A DNA stretch of 64,000 nucleotides from CCMP332 sp040218795. Its GTDB lineage: Bacteria; Bacteroidota; Bacteroidia; Cytophagales; CCMP332. The translations under genes were made by a program, and so were the position numbers. The notes under the pieces were generated by a model, which saw only the letters and a program-made list of their open reading frames with translations, had not been told where the DNA came from and did no database searches. Shown here in pieces: positions 9,255 to 17,630 of the stretch; within the stretch, counting starts at the first letter, position 1; every line of letters starts with the position of its first letter. Location: NCBI GenBank assembly GCA_040218795.1, contig JAVJQT010000006.1, positions 62,001 through 126,000 on the forward strand, in the 5' to 3' direction.

Positions 9255-10212
9255 AAATAAACTTATTCTTGGAATTCTTACCTTAATATTTCTCGCGCTT
9301 CTGGCATTTTATGCCATTGATCAGAAAAAAAGTAAAAGCACACTTAATATTAATGAAAGTGCTTTCAGTATAAAAGATACTGCATCAGTTGATAAAATAT
9401 TTATAGCATCCAAATTTGGTTGGTCTGCTTTACTTGAAAAAAGAAATAATGGGGATTGGTTTTTAAATAATCAATATAAAGTTAATAAAGGCCAGTTATC
9501 TATTTTGCTAAAAACGCTTTACTGGCAAAGAATAAAAAGACCGGTACACAAAGGAGAAAGAGAAATGGTCATTAAAAACATTGCCACAAAAGGAAGTAAA
9601 GTGGAGGTCTATCAAAATGGTAAAAAAACTAAGGTTTTTTATGTAGGAGGAGATGCTAATGATGCGAAAGGAACCTATTTTATTATGGAAGGTTCAGAAA
9701 ATCCATTCGTTGTGTATATGCCAAATCATACGGGGTTTTTAAGTCCCAGATATGTGGTCAAAGAAGAAAATTATAGAAATTCACAAATTTTTAAAAGCAA
9801 TCTCAATTCATTTATTCAAATAAAAGTTGAATATCCGGCAAATCCTTCGGAAAGCTTTGTCATTGTAAAGGAAGGCAATGAAGCAAAGATTTTGGGTATT
9901 GATAATGTAAATAAAACAGTGCTGAATAATTACGTTTCTGCGTATAATCGAATTTTTATAACGAGGTTTATAGAGGACGTTAATTTCATTAATAAATTAG
10001 ACTCAATGAGTCAATACCCACCAAATGTTAGTATTTCGGTTCAAGACAAAGTCAGTGAATTTAGTAATTCGATTGACATATATTTCAACGAAAAGGATCC
10101 GGATGGGATGCTGGGAATAGCGACTATTGAAGGAGATAAGAAATACGTTGTGATTCAAAACTATGTATTTGACAAATTGATTTTACCTGCAAGTAGATTT
10201 CGATCCAACTAA
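9247..10212 (+). CDS. DUF4340 domain-containing membrane-anchored protein
   Basis: A 321-residue protein with one N-terminal membrane segment (LILGILTLIFLALLAFYAI) and a DUF4340-like extracytoplasmic region, including the DWFLNNQYKVNKGQLS and VYQNGKKTKVFYVGG strands. DUF4340 proteins are regularly found beside GldG-type ABC components, so this is probably a periplasm-facing partner of the GldAFG complex. The 8-base overlap with gldG supports co-translation. No catalytic motif is visible. Confidence 0.82.
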   Translation: MNRNKLILGILTLIFLALLAFYAIDQKKSKSTLNINESAFSIKDTASVDKIFIASKFGWSALLEKRNNGDWFLNNQYKVNKGQLSILLKTLYWQRIKRPVHKGEREMVIKNIATKGSKVEVYQNGKKTKVFYVGGDANDAKGTYFIMEGSENPFVVYMPNHTGFLSPRYVVKEENYRNSQIFKSNLNSFIQIKVEYPANPSESFVIVKEGNEAKILGIDNVNKTVLNNYVSAYNRIFITRFIEDVNFINKLDSMSQYPPNVSISVQDKVSEFSNSIDIYFNEKDPDGMLGIATIEGDKKYVVIQNYVFDKLILPASRFRSN

Positions 10213-10243
10213 TTTCAAAGCAAGACTTACAATACTATGTTTA
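10213..10243 (+). promoter_or_regulatory. Candidate dnaN promoter
   Basis: TTTC at 10213-10216 and TATGTTTA at 10236-10243 are separated by exactly 19 bases, matching the Bacteroidota sigma-factor pattern TTTG / TAnnTTTG with one mismatch in each box. It would place a start point about 35 bases upstream of the dnaN ATG. This would let dnaN be transcribed separately from the gld genes upstream. Confidence 0.35.
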
Positions 10244-10286
10244 AGACCAACATTTTATTAATTTGGGCACCTCAAATGAACTTGAT

Positions 10287-11411
10287 ATGAAATTTATCGT
10301 TTCCTCTTCAAATTTGCTTAATCATTTAAACAGAATTAGTGGCGTAATTCCGAGTAATGCCATAGTTCCTATACTTGAAAACTTCCTGTTTGATATTCAG
10401 GATGGTAAGTTAACCATTACTGCTTCTGATTTACAGACTTCAATAATTACCGAAATGGAAGTGGAAGCAAAAGAATCAGGCCAAATCGCTGTTCCGGCAA
10501 GAATTTTAATTGACACCTTAAAAAATCTGGCTGAGCAACCGATTACATTTACGATTGACGAAGACTCATACAGTATTGAATTGAGTTCTGATAATGGGCG
10601 ATACAAATTAGCCGGAGAAAACGCGACAGATTTTCCCAGAATCCCCGATGTTTCAGATGGTCATGGCATAACAATTTCTACTGAAGCACTCCACAGGGCT
10701 ATATCAAATACCATATTTGCAGCGTCAAGTGATGAGTTACGTCCTGCAATGACTGGTATTTATCTGCAGTTCAGTGATAGCAATACAACATTTGTAGCTA
10801 CTGATGGCCATCGGCTGGTTCGATATCGAAGGGTAGATGTAGTTTCGGATTCTGATACTTCAATATTGATTCCTAAAAAGGCAATGAATCTCCTGCACAA
10901 ATCACTGCCACAAGAAAACAATGATTGTACAATGGAATTTAATACTTCCAATGCTTTTTTCACTTTTGGAGATATTAAAATGATTTGCAGACTTATCGAT
11001 GAAAGATTTCCCGATTATGAATCTGTTATACCTGCAGATAATCCCTATGAACTAATTATTGATAGAAATGAGTTTTTAGGCACACTAAAAAGAATTTCTA
11101 TATACGCCAATAAAACCACAAATCAAGTAGTGTTGAAATTGAGCGGAAGCGAATTACAGGTATCTGCTGAAGATTTGGATTTTTCAAATGAAGCCAATGA
11201 AAGACTTGCCTGTGAGTATAGTGGAGAAGATATGGAAATAGGCTTTAATGCCAGATTTCTTATTGAAATGTTGAATAACATTAATTCAAAACAAATCAAG
11301 CTCAATCTTTCAGCACCTAATAAAGCAGGATTACTTATCCCTGTTGAAAAAGATAAGGAAGAAGATTTATTGATGCTCGTTATGCCTGTCATGTTGAGCA
11401 ATTATGTCTAA
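10287..11411 (+). CDS. dnaN: DNA polymerase III beta subunit (sliding clamp)
   Basis: The beta clamp encircles DNA and tethers polymerase III. The protein has the triple repeated clamp fold and starts with the typical MKFIVSSSNLLNHLN; the conserved ATDGHRLVRYR lies in the second domain and the C-terminus LLMLVMPVML is the usual one. I use the ATG at 10287 because a TTG at 10263 adds eight unrelated residues. At 374 residues it is full length. The gene follows the gldAFG-DUF4340 block rather than dnaA. A candidate promoter lies at 10213-10243. Confidence 0.97.
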   Translation: MKFIVSSSNLLNHLNRISGVIPSNAIVPILENFLFDIQDGKLTITASDLQTSIITEMEVEAKESGQIAVPARILIDTLKNLAEQPITFTIDEDSYSIELSSDNGRYKLAGENATDFPRIPDVSDGHGITISTEALHRAISNTIFAASSDELRPAMTGIYLQFSDSNTTFVATDGHRLVRYRRVDVVSDSDTSILIPKKAMNLLHKSLPQENNDCTMEFNTSNAFFTFGDIKMICRLIDERFPDYESVIPADNPYELIIDRNEFLGTLKRISIYANKTTNQVVLKLSGSELQVSAEDLDFSNEANERLACEYSGEDMEIGFNARFLIEMLNNINSKQIKLNLSAPNKAGLLIPVEKDKEEDLLMLVMPVMLSNYV

Positions 11412-11432
11412 AATGAAGAGTATCCCTCTCTT

Positions 11433-13298
11433 ATGATTTCCATTAATGGAATTTCATTTTTCTTTGGTAGCCGTCCTATTTACAAAGATGCCTCACTGCA
11501 TATTTCCGATGGAGAAAAAATCGGTTTAATAGGAAAAAACGGAACAGGTAAATCCACCCTTTTAAAGATTTTGCATGGTGAATACCAATGTGAATCCGGC
11601 TCAATTGAGATGAGCAAAGAAACAAGTATTGGCTATTTCCATCAGGACTTACTTTCTCAAACCGAAAATAAAAGCATCAAAAATGTTGTGCTCGATGCCT
11701 TTGGAATACTCTTAGATCAACAAAAGGAAATTGACACTATTCTTCATAAGCTGGAAAGTGATTATTCTGAAGATTTATTAATTCGTCTAAATGAACTTCA
11801 GGATCATTTTAATACCATGGGCGGGTATTCGATGGAGTCAAGTGCGGAAGAGGTTTTAGCCGGATTGGGATTTAGCAACAATGAAATGGATCAAAAAATT
11901 GAAACCTTTTCAGGTGGCTGGCGAATGAGGGTTTTACTGGCAAAAATGCTCCTTCAAAAACCTAACCTTTTAATGCTTGATGAACCCACCAACCACCTCG
12001 ATTTACCTTCAATTCAATGGCTGGAAGAATATTTAAGCTCATATCCGGGAAGTGTTATTGTGGTATCTCATGATCAGGATTTTATAAATAACATTGCAGA
12101 AATAATAGTTGAAGTAGCTTTTCAAAAATTAAATCGATATCCGGGCAATTATGACAGCTATCTGGTTCAAAAAAATGAGCGGGCCGAAGTACAACAGAAT
12201 GCCTTTCAAAATCAGCAAAAAAAAATAAAGGATACCGAAAAATTCATTAACAGATTTAGAGCTAAAGCAACCAAAGCCAAACAAGTGCAATCAAGGGTAA
12301 AGGCTTTAGAAAAAATGGAAATTGTAGATGCTCCCGAAGAAGATACTCAAAAAATTTCCATAGAATTTCCGGTAAAAGTCCAGCCTGGTAAAGATATTCT
12401 TGATCTCAACTTAAAAGAAAAAAGTTATGGAGACAATCTGGTTATTACCAATACACATCTAAATGTGGTAAGAGGGCAAAAAATTGCCTTAATAGGTGCC
12501 AATGGTAAGGGTAAATCGACCTTGCTCAGAATTTTAATGGGCACAGAAAATTTTCAAGGGACAAGAAAATTAGGTCATAATGTAAAAATGGAATTCTATG
12601 CCCAACATCAGCTTGAGGCCCTTAATTTAAAGAATGATATAATTTCTGAAATGCAACAGGCCGGGCTTCAAAAAACAGACCTTGAAATAAGAACATTGCT
12701 GGGCGCATTTTTATTTACCGGTGATGATATCTATAAGAAAATTAAAGTTTTATCAGGAGGGGAAAAATCCAGAGTGGCTTTGGCAAAAACACTTTTGGGC
12801 GAAGCTAATTTCCTTTTATTGGATGAACCTACCAATCACTTAGACCTTGATTCTACAGAAATTTTAATAAATGCATTAAAAAATTATAAAGGCACATTTA
12901 TCATTGTTTCACATAACAGACACTTCATTTCAGAGGTTGCTGATGAGATCTGGTATATCGAGGATAAAGTCATTAAAACTTATCCCGGAGATTATAAAGA
13001 ATATCAAAATTACAGTTTAAAAAAAGAGAAGCCAGTAACAGCTAGTGTCAAATCTAAACCTAAGAGTACAAAGCAGAAGCCAGTAAAAGATAATAAAAAT
13101 GACGATTCCGCGTATATTAAAAAGCTGGAAGCGTCTATTGAAAAACATGAAAAAGTAATTTCAGAAATTGAACAGAAACTTTCTTTGTCGGAAATTATTG
13201 AAGAAAAAGATAAGTTTAACGAACTCTTAAAGCAACATCAATTTGAAAGTGAAGAATTGGAGCGAAAAATGAATGAATGGGAAAAATATTTAAGCTAA
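11433..13298 (+). CDS. ABC-F family ATPase (ribosome-associated type)
   Basis: A 621-residue soluble protein with two ABC cassettes and no membrane segments, the ABC-F layout. The first has Walker A GKNGTGKST and FSGGWRMR with LDEPTNHLD; the second has GANGKGKST and LSGGEKSR with LDEPTNHLD. A charged P-site-type linker lies between them (FINRFRAKATKAKQVQSRVKALEK). A lysine-rich stretch and a coiled coil of about 80 residues end the protein, as in the Uup/YheS-like branch. ABC-F proteins act on the ribosome in translation or antibiotic protection; which applies here cannot be read. It overlaps the next gene by 22 bases. Confidence 0.93.
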   Translation: MISINGISFFFGSRPIYKDASLHISDGEKIGLIGKNGTGKSTLLKILHGEYQCESGSIEMSKETSIGYFHQDLLSQTENKSIKNVVLDAFGILLDQQKEIDTILHKLESDYSEDLLIRLNELQDHFNTMGGYSMESSAEEVLAGLGFSNNEMDQKIETFSGGWRMRVLLAKMLLQKPNLLMLDEPTNHLDLPSIQWLEEYLSSYPGSVIVVSHDQDFINNIAEIIVEVAFQKLNRYPGNYDSYLVQKNERAEVQQNAFQNQQKKIKDTEKFINRFRAKATKAKQVQSRVKALEKMEIVDAPEEDTQKISIEFPVKVQPGKDILDLNLKEKSYGDNLVITNTHLNVVRGQKIALIGANGKGKSTLLRILMGTENFQGTRKLGHNVKMEFYAQHQLEALNLKNDIISEMQQAGLQKTDLEIRTLLGAFLFTGDDIYKKIKVLSGGEKSRVALAKTLLGEANFLLLDEPTNHLDLDSTEILINALKNYKGTFIIVSHNRHFISEVADEIWYIEDKVIKTYPGDYKEYQNYSLKKEKPVTASVKSKPKSTKQKPVKDNKNDDSAYIKKLEASIEKHEKVISEIEQKLSLSEIIEEKDKFNELLKQHQFESEELERKMNEWEKYLS

Positions 13299-14533
13299 CA
13301 ATATTATCGATTCTTTTTTTTAACACTTGTATTGCTCAGACCAACAATCCGGATAAAGTTAATGGCAAAAACATTCATACAGTACAGTTTTACAGAAACG
13401 ATCTTAGTCCTCAAACAATTATCAATCCTCCCGTAACCAATTTAAATCAAAGGCATAGTATTGTCTTAGAATTTGATGAATTGGGGGATCAGGCCAAGTA
13501 TTTCTATGCAAAAGTAGTCCATTGTAATGCGGACTGGTCAGAGTCATCTTTATCCAGTGCAGAATTTATGTCAGAGTACAATGAATTCTTAATCGAAGAT
13601 TACAATTTCTCCTTTAATACTAAGGTAGAGTTTACCCATTATCGATTTGTAGTTCCAAGAGTTAAGGTAAGTGGTAATTATCTTTTAAAAGTTTATCACT
13701 CAGATAAGCCAGATGATATAATTATTTCTAAAAGATTTATGATATATGAAAGCCTGGTAAATATTGTCCCCCATTTCAGGGTATCAGAATTGGTCGGCAA
13801 AAGAGAGTCTCACCAACAAATAGGTTTTGAAGTATACTATGATCAATTTGAAATTGTAATGCCTCAAAAAGAAATTAAAGCTACTATACGACAAAATCAG
13901 AGATGGGATAATGCCAGGACCGACTTAAGCCCATTGTATTTTGATATTGGAAGAGAACAATTGGATTTTAGATATTTTGATGAAAGTACAAATTTCATTG
14001 CATGGAATGAGTTTAGGAATTTTGCTTTTCGCAGTGCTCAATTTGATGATATCAATGTAAAAGAGCTGGATATTAATAATCAAGAGGTATTGTTAAGTCC
14101 ATTGAGAAGTAGAGCGGAAAAATCCTATGTCAACTATATTGAATTAAATGGTAATTATATAATTGAAAATAACCGCGGTGACGCGCAATTATCTTCCGAT
14201 TATTTCAATACTCATTTTGAATTTTATTCCGAAAAAAAAATTGGTGATTTTTATGTCGCGGGAAGGTTGAGTAATTGGGAATTTAATGACAAGAACAAAT
14301 TCATTTATAATTCTGAATATAAAAAATATGAATGCGATATAATACTAAAACAAGGCTATTATGATTTCTTAGTGCACTATAAATCCAACTCAACCGATGA
14401 AGAACCATACATTATGGAAGGTTCCTTTTTTTCAACTCAAAATGATTACGAAATAATTATTTACCACACGGCTATCGGATCGCGATTTGATCGAATTGTG
14501 GGTTATTTATACAGGCCCTTTTTTGAAAGGTAA
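13277..14533 (+). CDS. Type IX secretion system plug protein (DUF5103)
   Basis: A 418-residue exported protein with a signal peptide ending near CIA-QTNN. It carries the conserved DUF5103 (T9SS plug) features: KNIHTVQFYRNDLSPQ, a VVHCNADWSES segment, IEDYNFSFNTKVEFTHYRF, and later GNYIIENNRGDAQLSSDYF. Members of this family plug the periplasmic side of the SprA translocon in the type IX secretion system. It begins inside the ABC-F gene (22-base overlap) and closes the plus-strand block that begins with the SDR and gldA genes. A PorG-like barrel follows on the opposite strand, 4 bases away. Confidence 0.88.
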   Translation: MGKIFKLTILSILFFNTCIAQTNNPDKVNGKNIHTVQFYRNDLSPQTIINPPVTNLNQRHSIVLEFDELGDQAKYFYAKVVHCNADWSESSLSSAEFMSEYNEFLIEDYNFSFNTKVEFTHYRFVVPRVKVSGNYLLKVYHSDKPDDIIISKRFMIYESLVNIVPHFRVSELVGKRESHQQIGFEVYYDQFEIVMPQKEIKATIRQNQRWDNARTDLSPLYFDIGREQLDFRYFDESTNFIAWNEFRNFAFRSAQFDDINVKELDINNQEVLLSPLRSRAEKSYVNYIELNGNYIIENNRGDAQLSSDYFNTHFEFYSEKKIGDFYVAGRLSNWEFNDKNKFIYNSEYKKYECDIILKQGYYDFLVHYKSNSTDEEPYIMEGSFFSTQNDYEIIIYHTAIGSRFDRIVGYLYRPFFER

Positions 14534-14537
14534 TAAA

Positions 14538-15425
14538 TCAGCGACGATTTTTGAGCATTCGCTTTCTATTTCTCTTAGTGAGTTTAGAAATATGGGCCCC
14601 CGAATCTCTTTGTCCTTTAACACCTGACCTTATAGAAGGAATTGTTATTTCAGCTTTTACTCCGGCAACAAAGTATCCATCCCGTGAATCTGGATTTCCT
14701 CTTACATCTCCTATTTCAGCATTGCCATTTGTTACTTCCAAACTTCTATTGGCAAGCGCAGCAGCAATTGGATCATCTTGTGCTGTGTAGACTGTACTAA
14801 CATCGTCGAGATAGTCTGTAAATGTCAAGCGGTAACCACCTTCTACTGAAAGGTCCATAAATTGATTTATTTTAATTCTCACTCCAATACCTGCTGGAAC
14901 AACTATTGTCACAGGAGAATAGGCTACTCCTTCAGTTTGCAATGGTCTCAAAGAATAAGTTACCCCATCTAATTCAGCCTTTGGGTTAAAATAAGTAAAA
15001 CCCAAACCGCCATATGCAAATGGTGTGGCGCGTTTTCTTGAATAGAAATTGGTTGAATGCTGAAATAAATCTATTACACCGGCTGCAATGAATTCAATAT
15101 TATTTGACTTAAAGGATAAATTCCTTGGCTCATAGTGATCCTGAGCCTCAAGTTGATACCAGTTTAACTCGGTCTTAACACTTATTCTTTCAGTAAATCT
15201 TAAATGTGCTCCGAGATTCAGGTTTGCTTTTGGTGTGATGCAATTATCGCATAGGTCGCCATAATACCAAGAAGTCCCCGCTCCTACAGTTAATTTAACA
15301 ATCCCAAAAGAGTTGTATCCTGCATACAATCTTGATCTTTTAATTCTGCTGGATTGAGCAAATCCCAAATCTGAAATAAAAGATAGGAGGAGAATAGAGA
15401 CAAGAATCTTGTAAAATATCTTCAT
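14538..15425 (-). CDS. Outer-membrane beta-barrel protein, DUF6089 / PorG-like
   Basis: A 295-residue protein with a signal peptide (cleavage near GFAQ) and alternating barrel strands. WYYGDLCDNC with its two close cysteines and the following NLNLGAHLRFTERIS strand resemble the DUF6089/PorG-type proteins linked to type IX secretion. The last predicted strand (YFVAGVKAEITIP) is followed by a tail of about 30 residues ending in a run of Lys and Arg (TKRNRKRMLKNRR), so the protein lacks a C-terminal aromatic barrel signal. PorG assignment is tentative. It converges on the T9SS plug gene. Confidence 0.7.
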   Translation of the reverse strand: MKIFYKILVSILLLSFISDLGFAQSSRIKRSRLYAGYNSFGIVKLTVGAGTSWYYGDLCDNCITPKANLNLGAHLRFTERISVKTELNWYQLEAQDHYEPRNLSFKSNNIEFIAAGVIDLFQHSTNFYSRKRATPFAYGGLGFTYFNPKAELDGVTYSLRPLQTEGVAYSPVTIVVPAGIGVRIKINQFMDLSVEGGYRLTFTDYLDDVSTVYTAQDDPIAAALANRSLEVTNGNAEIGDVRGNPDSRDGYFVAGVKAEITIPSIRSGVKGQRDSGAHISKLTKRNRKRMLKNRR

Positions 15426-15533
15426 AAAGTTAATACCTGAGCACTCTAAGTTAACAACTATGGAGCGTAAAGTTAAAATTTAATATGAAATTATAAACTC
15501 AATTATTTTAATACTTATGAAAGAGGTCGTGCT

Positions 15534-16439
15534 TCAAATCATTTTTGCCCGTTTTATTAAAAAAGAATTGAGAATTTTGTACATATCTTCATTTATATTA
15601 CATTCAAAATAGTCAATCTTATTTCTGGCACAATTGTCTTTCAAATTAGCTTTAATTTCTGTAATTCTGTTAATGTAAGATTTCCGTAGATCACTTGGGT
15701 TTAATTTTAGTTTAACACCACTTTCTAAATCTGTGAAATTGTAAAAACCTTTGTTGTAATCGAGTTCAAGTTCTTTTTCCTTGTCAAATACATCAAAAAC
15801 AATCACCTCATGTTGCTTATAACGAAGGTGGCTTAATGCATTAAACAATTCGCTCATATTGTCAAATTCCGCAAGAAAATCGCTAAAAATTATAATGAGT
15901 GATCGGGATTTTGCTTTCTCCGCAGTGTGGTGTAGAACTTCGGAAATATTAGTTTTTCTATTGCTTTTTTCCTGTTTTAACAATCTTTGAAGCATTACCA
16001 ATATTTCATGTTGATGTCTTCTATTGGCCTTTGAATCGGTTTCTTCTTCAATAAAATCGCTAAATAATGTTAATCCAACGGCATCTCTTTGTCTGTTCAG
16101 AAGAATAGTAAGCGCAGCGGCAGCAGTAGTAGAAAACGTAATTTTACCGAGATTTTCTACAGGAAAGTACATGGAACTGGAATTGTCAATTAATATTTGA
16201 CATCGCAGGTTTGTTTCCTCTTCAAACTTTTTAACATACAACTTGTCTGTTCTTGAATAAACACGCCAATCTATGAATCGAGTACTTTCACCGGAATTGT
16301 ATAATCTATGTTCTGCAAATTCAACGGAAAATCCATGATAGGGTGATTTGTGTAGTCCCGTGATGAATCCTTCAACAAGCTGTCTTGCCAACAACTCAAT
16401 GTTTTCGTATGTCCTGATTCTTTCAAAATCTAATTGCAT
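15534..16439 (-). CDS. DUF58 domain-containing protein (vWA-like)
   Basis: A 301-residue DUF58 protein. The family block GHRLYNSGE-like (AEHRLYNSGESTRFIDWRVYSRTDKLYVKKFEEE) is followed by a von Willebrand A-type region starting ILIDNSSSMYFP, a degenerate MIDAS-like motif. DUF58 proteins usually work with MoxR-type AAA ATPases, but no moxR gene is in the window. The start is the ATG at 16439, which overlaps the TGA of the rlpA gene (TGATG); an extra TTG codon just upstream is less likely. The sequence does not reveal a partner. Confidence 0.87.
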   Translation of the reverse strand: MQLDFERIRTYENIELLARQLVEGFITGLHKSPYHGFSVEFAEHRLYNSGESTRFIDWRVYSRTDKLYVKKFEEETNLRCQILIDNSSSMYFPVENLGKITFSTTAAAALTILLNRQRDAVGLTLFSDFIEEETDSKANRRHQHEILVMLQRLLKQEKSNRKTNISEVLHHTAEKAKSRSLIIIFSDFLAEFDNMSELFNALSHLRYKQHEVIVFDVFDKEKELELDYNKGFYNFTDLESGVKLKLNPSDLRKSYINRITEIKANLKDNCARNKIDYFECNINEDMYKILNSFLIKRAKMI

Positions 16440-17119
16440 CAATAGGTTTTTACAAATCCTGAATAATTCATTTTCTCAAGCTTTCTTAAATAACGCGAGG
16501 CCTCATCAAAATTGTTGAAGTCACCGGCCATAATACGATAAAATGTTTTGCCATCTTGATCAAATACTTTAATCAGAGGCATTTTAATTCCATTTTCATA
16601 AGCTTCTTTACCAAATTTTAATGCTGCTTCCTCCGACTCAAATGAAGCCAATTGAATCCCATAAAGAGGGGCATTTCTCCTGGTTCCCCAAATACTCATT
16701 ACAAAAGAGTTTTCTTCCGGAATCTCCGATACTATATTTTTAGAAATCCGACTCTCCTTTTGTATTATTTCAGTTATTTGAACTTCTGCAAGACCATTTT
16801 CCAACATATTGAGCTCAATGGCGGCTTTTTTTGAAAGATCAATTGTTCTTCCATGCGCATATGGACCACGGTCGTTAATTCGAACTAGCACTGATTTACC
16901 ATTGCTCAGATTTGTAACTTTTACAATAGTACCAAATGCCAAAGTCCGATGCGCAGCTGTTAAATCGGAGTTGCGAAATACCTCTCCACTTGCAGTAGTC
17001 CGGCCATCAAACTTATCGGCATAATAAGAAGCGATGCCTTTTTCAGAATAATTATTCTGTGCAAATAGAGAAGTGAAAACTAAAAAATAAAAAAACGATA
17101 TTCCTAAAACTTTCCGCAT
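16439..17119 (-). CDS. rlpA: RlpA-family septal lytic transglycosylase with SPOR domain
   Basis: RlpA proteins are envelope double-psi beta-barrel enzymes that cleave peptidoglycan glycan strands lacking stem peptides. After a signal peptide comes the barrel core with TASGEVF, TAAHRTL, VRINDRGPY and RTIDLS, which contain the conserved acidic and histidine residues. A C-terminal SPOR domain (about residues 150-226) would target it to denuded glycan at the septum. I choose the ATG at 17119; a TTG at 17137 adds six residues before the signal peptide. It is coupled to the DUF58 gene by TGATG. Confidence 0.9.
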   Translation of the reverse strand: MRKVLGISFFYFLVFTSLFAQNNYSEKGIASYYADKFDGRTTASGEVFRNSDLTAAHRTLAFGTIVKVTNLSNGKSVLVRINDRGPYAHGRTIDLSKKAAIELNMLENGLAEVQITEIIQKESRISKNIVSEIPEENSFVMSIWGTRRNAPLYGIQLASFESEEAALKFGKEAYENGIKMPLIKVFDQDGKTFYRIMAGDFNNFDEASRYLRKLEKMNYSGFVKTY

Positions 17120-17171
17120 TTCAATGTTAAAGCCCAAATATCATCAATTATTGTTCATTCATTAATTTATT

Positions 17172-17202
17172 TTTGAATGAAATTATAAAGTATTTAGTTT
17201 TA
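17172..17202 (+). promoter_or_regulatory. Promoter of the PUR-family gene
   Basis: TTTG at 17172-17175 and TAGTTTTA at 17195-17202 are separated by 19 bases, matching the Bacteroidota consensus TTTG-N19-TAnnTTTG at all but one position. Transcription would start near 17209, about 16 bases before the GTG start of the PUR gene. Confidence 0.5.
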
Positions 17203-17225
17203 CACAATCGCAAAAATTAAAGGTA

Positions 17226-17582
17226 GTGGAAGAAAATAGCGGCAACGAGCGGAACGAGATTTTTTCTAAAAAAGTTAGAGCTGGAAAGAGAACTTATTTT
17301 TTTGACGTCAAGTCTACACGTTCAAACGATTTTTATTTAACAATTACTGAAAGCAAAAGAAAACAGAAAGACGACGGTTTTTTCTATGAAAAGCATAAGA
17401 TCTTTTTGTACAAAGAAGATTTCTACAAGTTTAGAGATGCTTTGAACGAATCTGTTTCTCATATAACTGATGAATTGCTAAACGGTTATGAACCTCCTTT
17501 GGATGAAGAAAGCAATAGTGAAAGTTCAAATGAGTCTGAAAAAAGCGATACAAAATTAGATACTGATCTCAACTGGGATTAG
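17226..17582 (+). CDS. PUR-family DNA/RNA-binding protein (DUF3276)
   Basis: A 118-residue protein of the bacterial Pur-alpha-like family (DUF3276). The PUR core is visible as IFSKKVRAGKRTYFFDVKST followed by DFYLTITESKRK and FFYEKHKIFLYKEDFYKF. Members bind single-stranded nucleic acid and dimerise; the Borrelia member regulates translation and transcription. The C-terminal 30 residues are acidic and Ser-rich and probably disordered. The start is a GTG 24 bases downstream of a good promoter. A regulatory target is not evident. Confidence 0.88.
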   Translation: MEENSGNERNEIFSKKVRAGKRTYFFDVKSTRSNDFYLTITESKRKQKDDGFFYEKHKIFLYKEDFYKFRDALNESVSHITDELLNGYEPPLDEESNSESSNESEKSDTKLDTDLNWD

Positions 17583-17607
17583 TTTTTAAGTAGGCTTTTT
17601 CTTTTTT

Positions 17608-17630
17608 TCACTTTCGAATCGGAAAAGTGA
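17608..17630 (+). promoter_or_regulatory. Hairpin directly before the AI-2E gene start
   Basis: TCACTTT (17608-17614) and AAAGTGA (17624-17630) form a perfect 7-base stem with a 9-base loop, and the ATG of the permease follows at once. A T-run precedes rather than follows the stem, so it is not a plus-strand terminator. In mRNA it would bury the ribosome-binding region. Confidence 0.3.
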
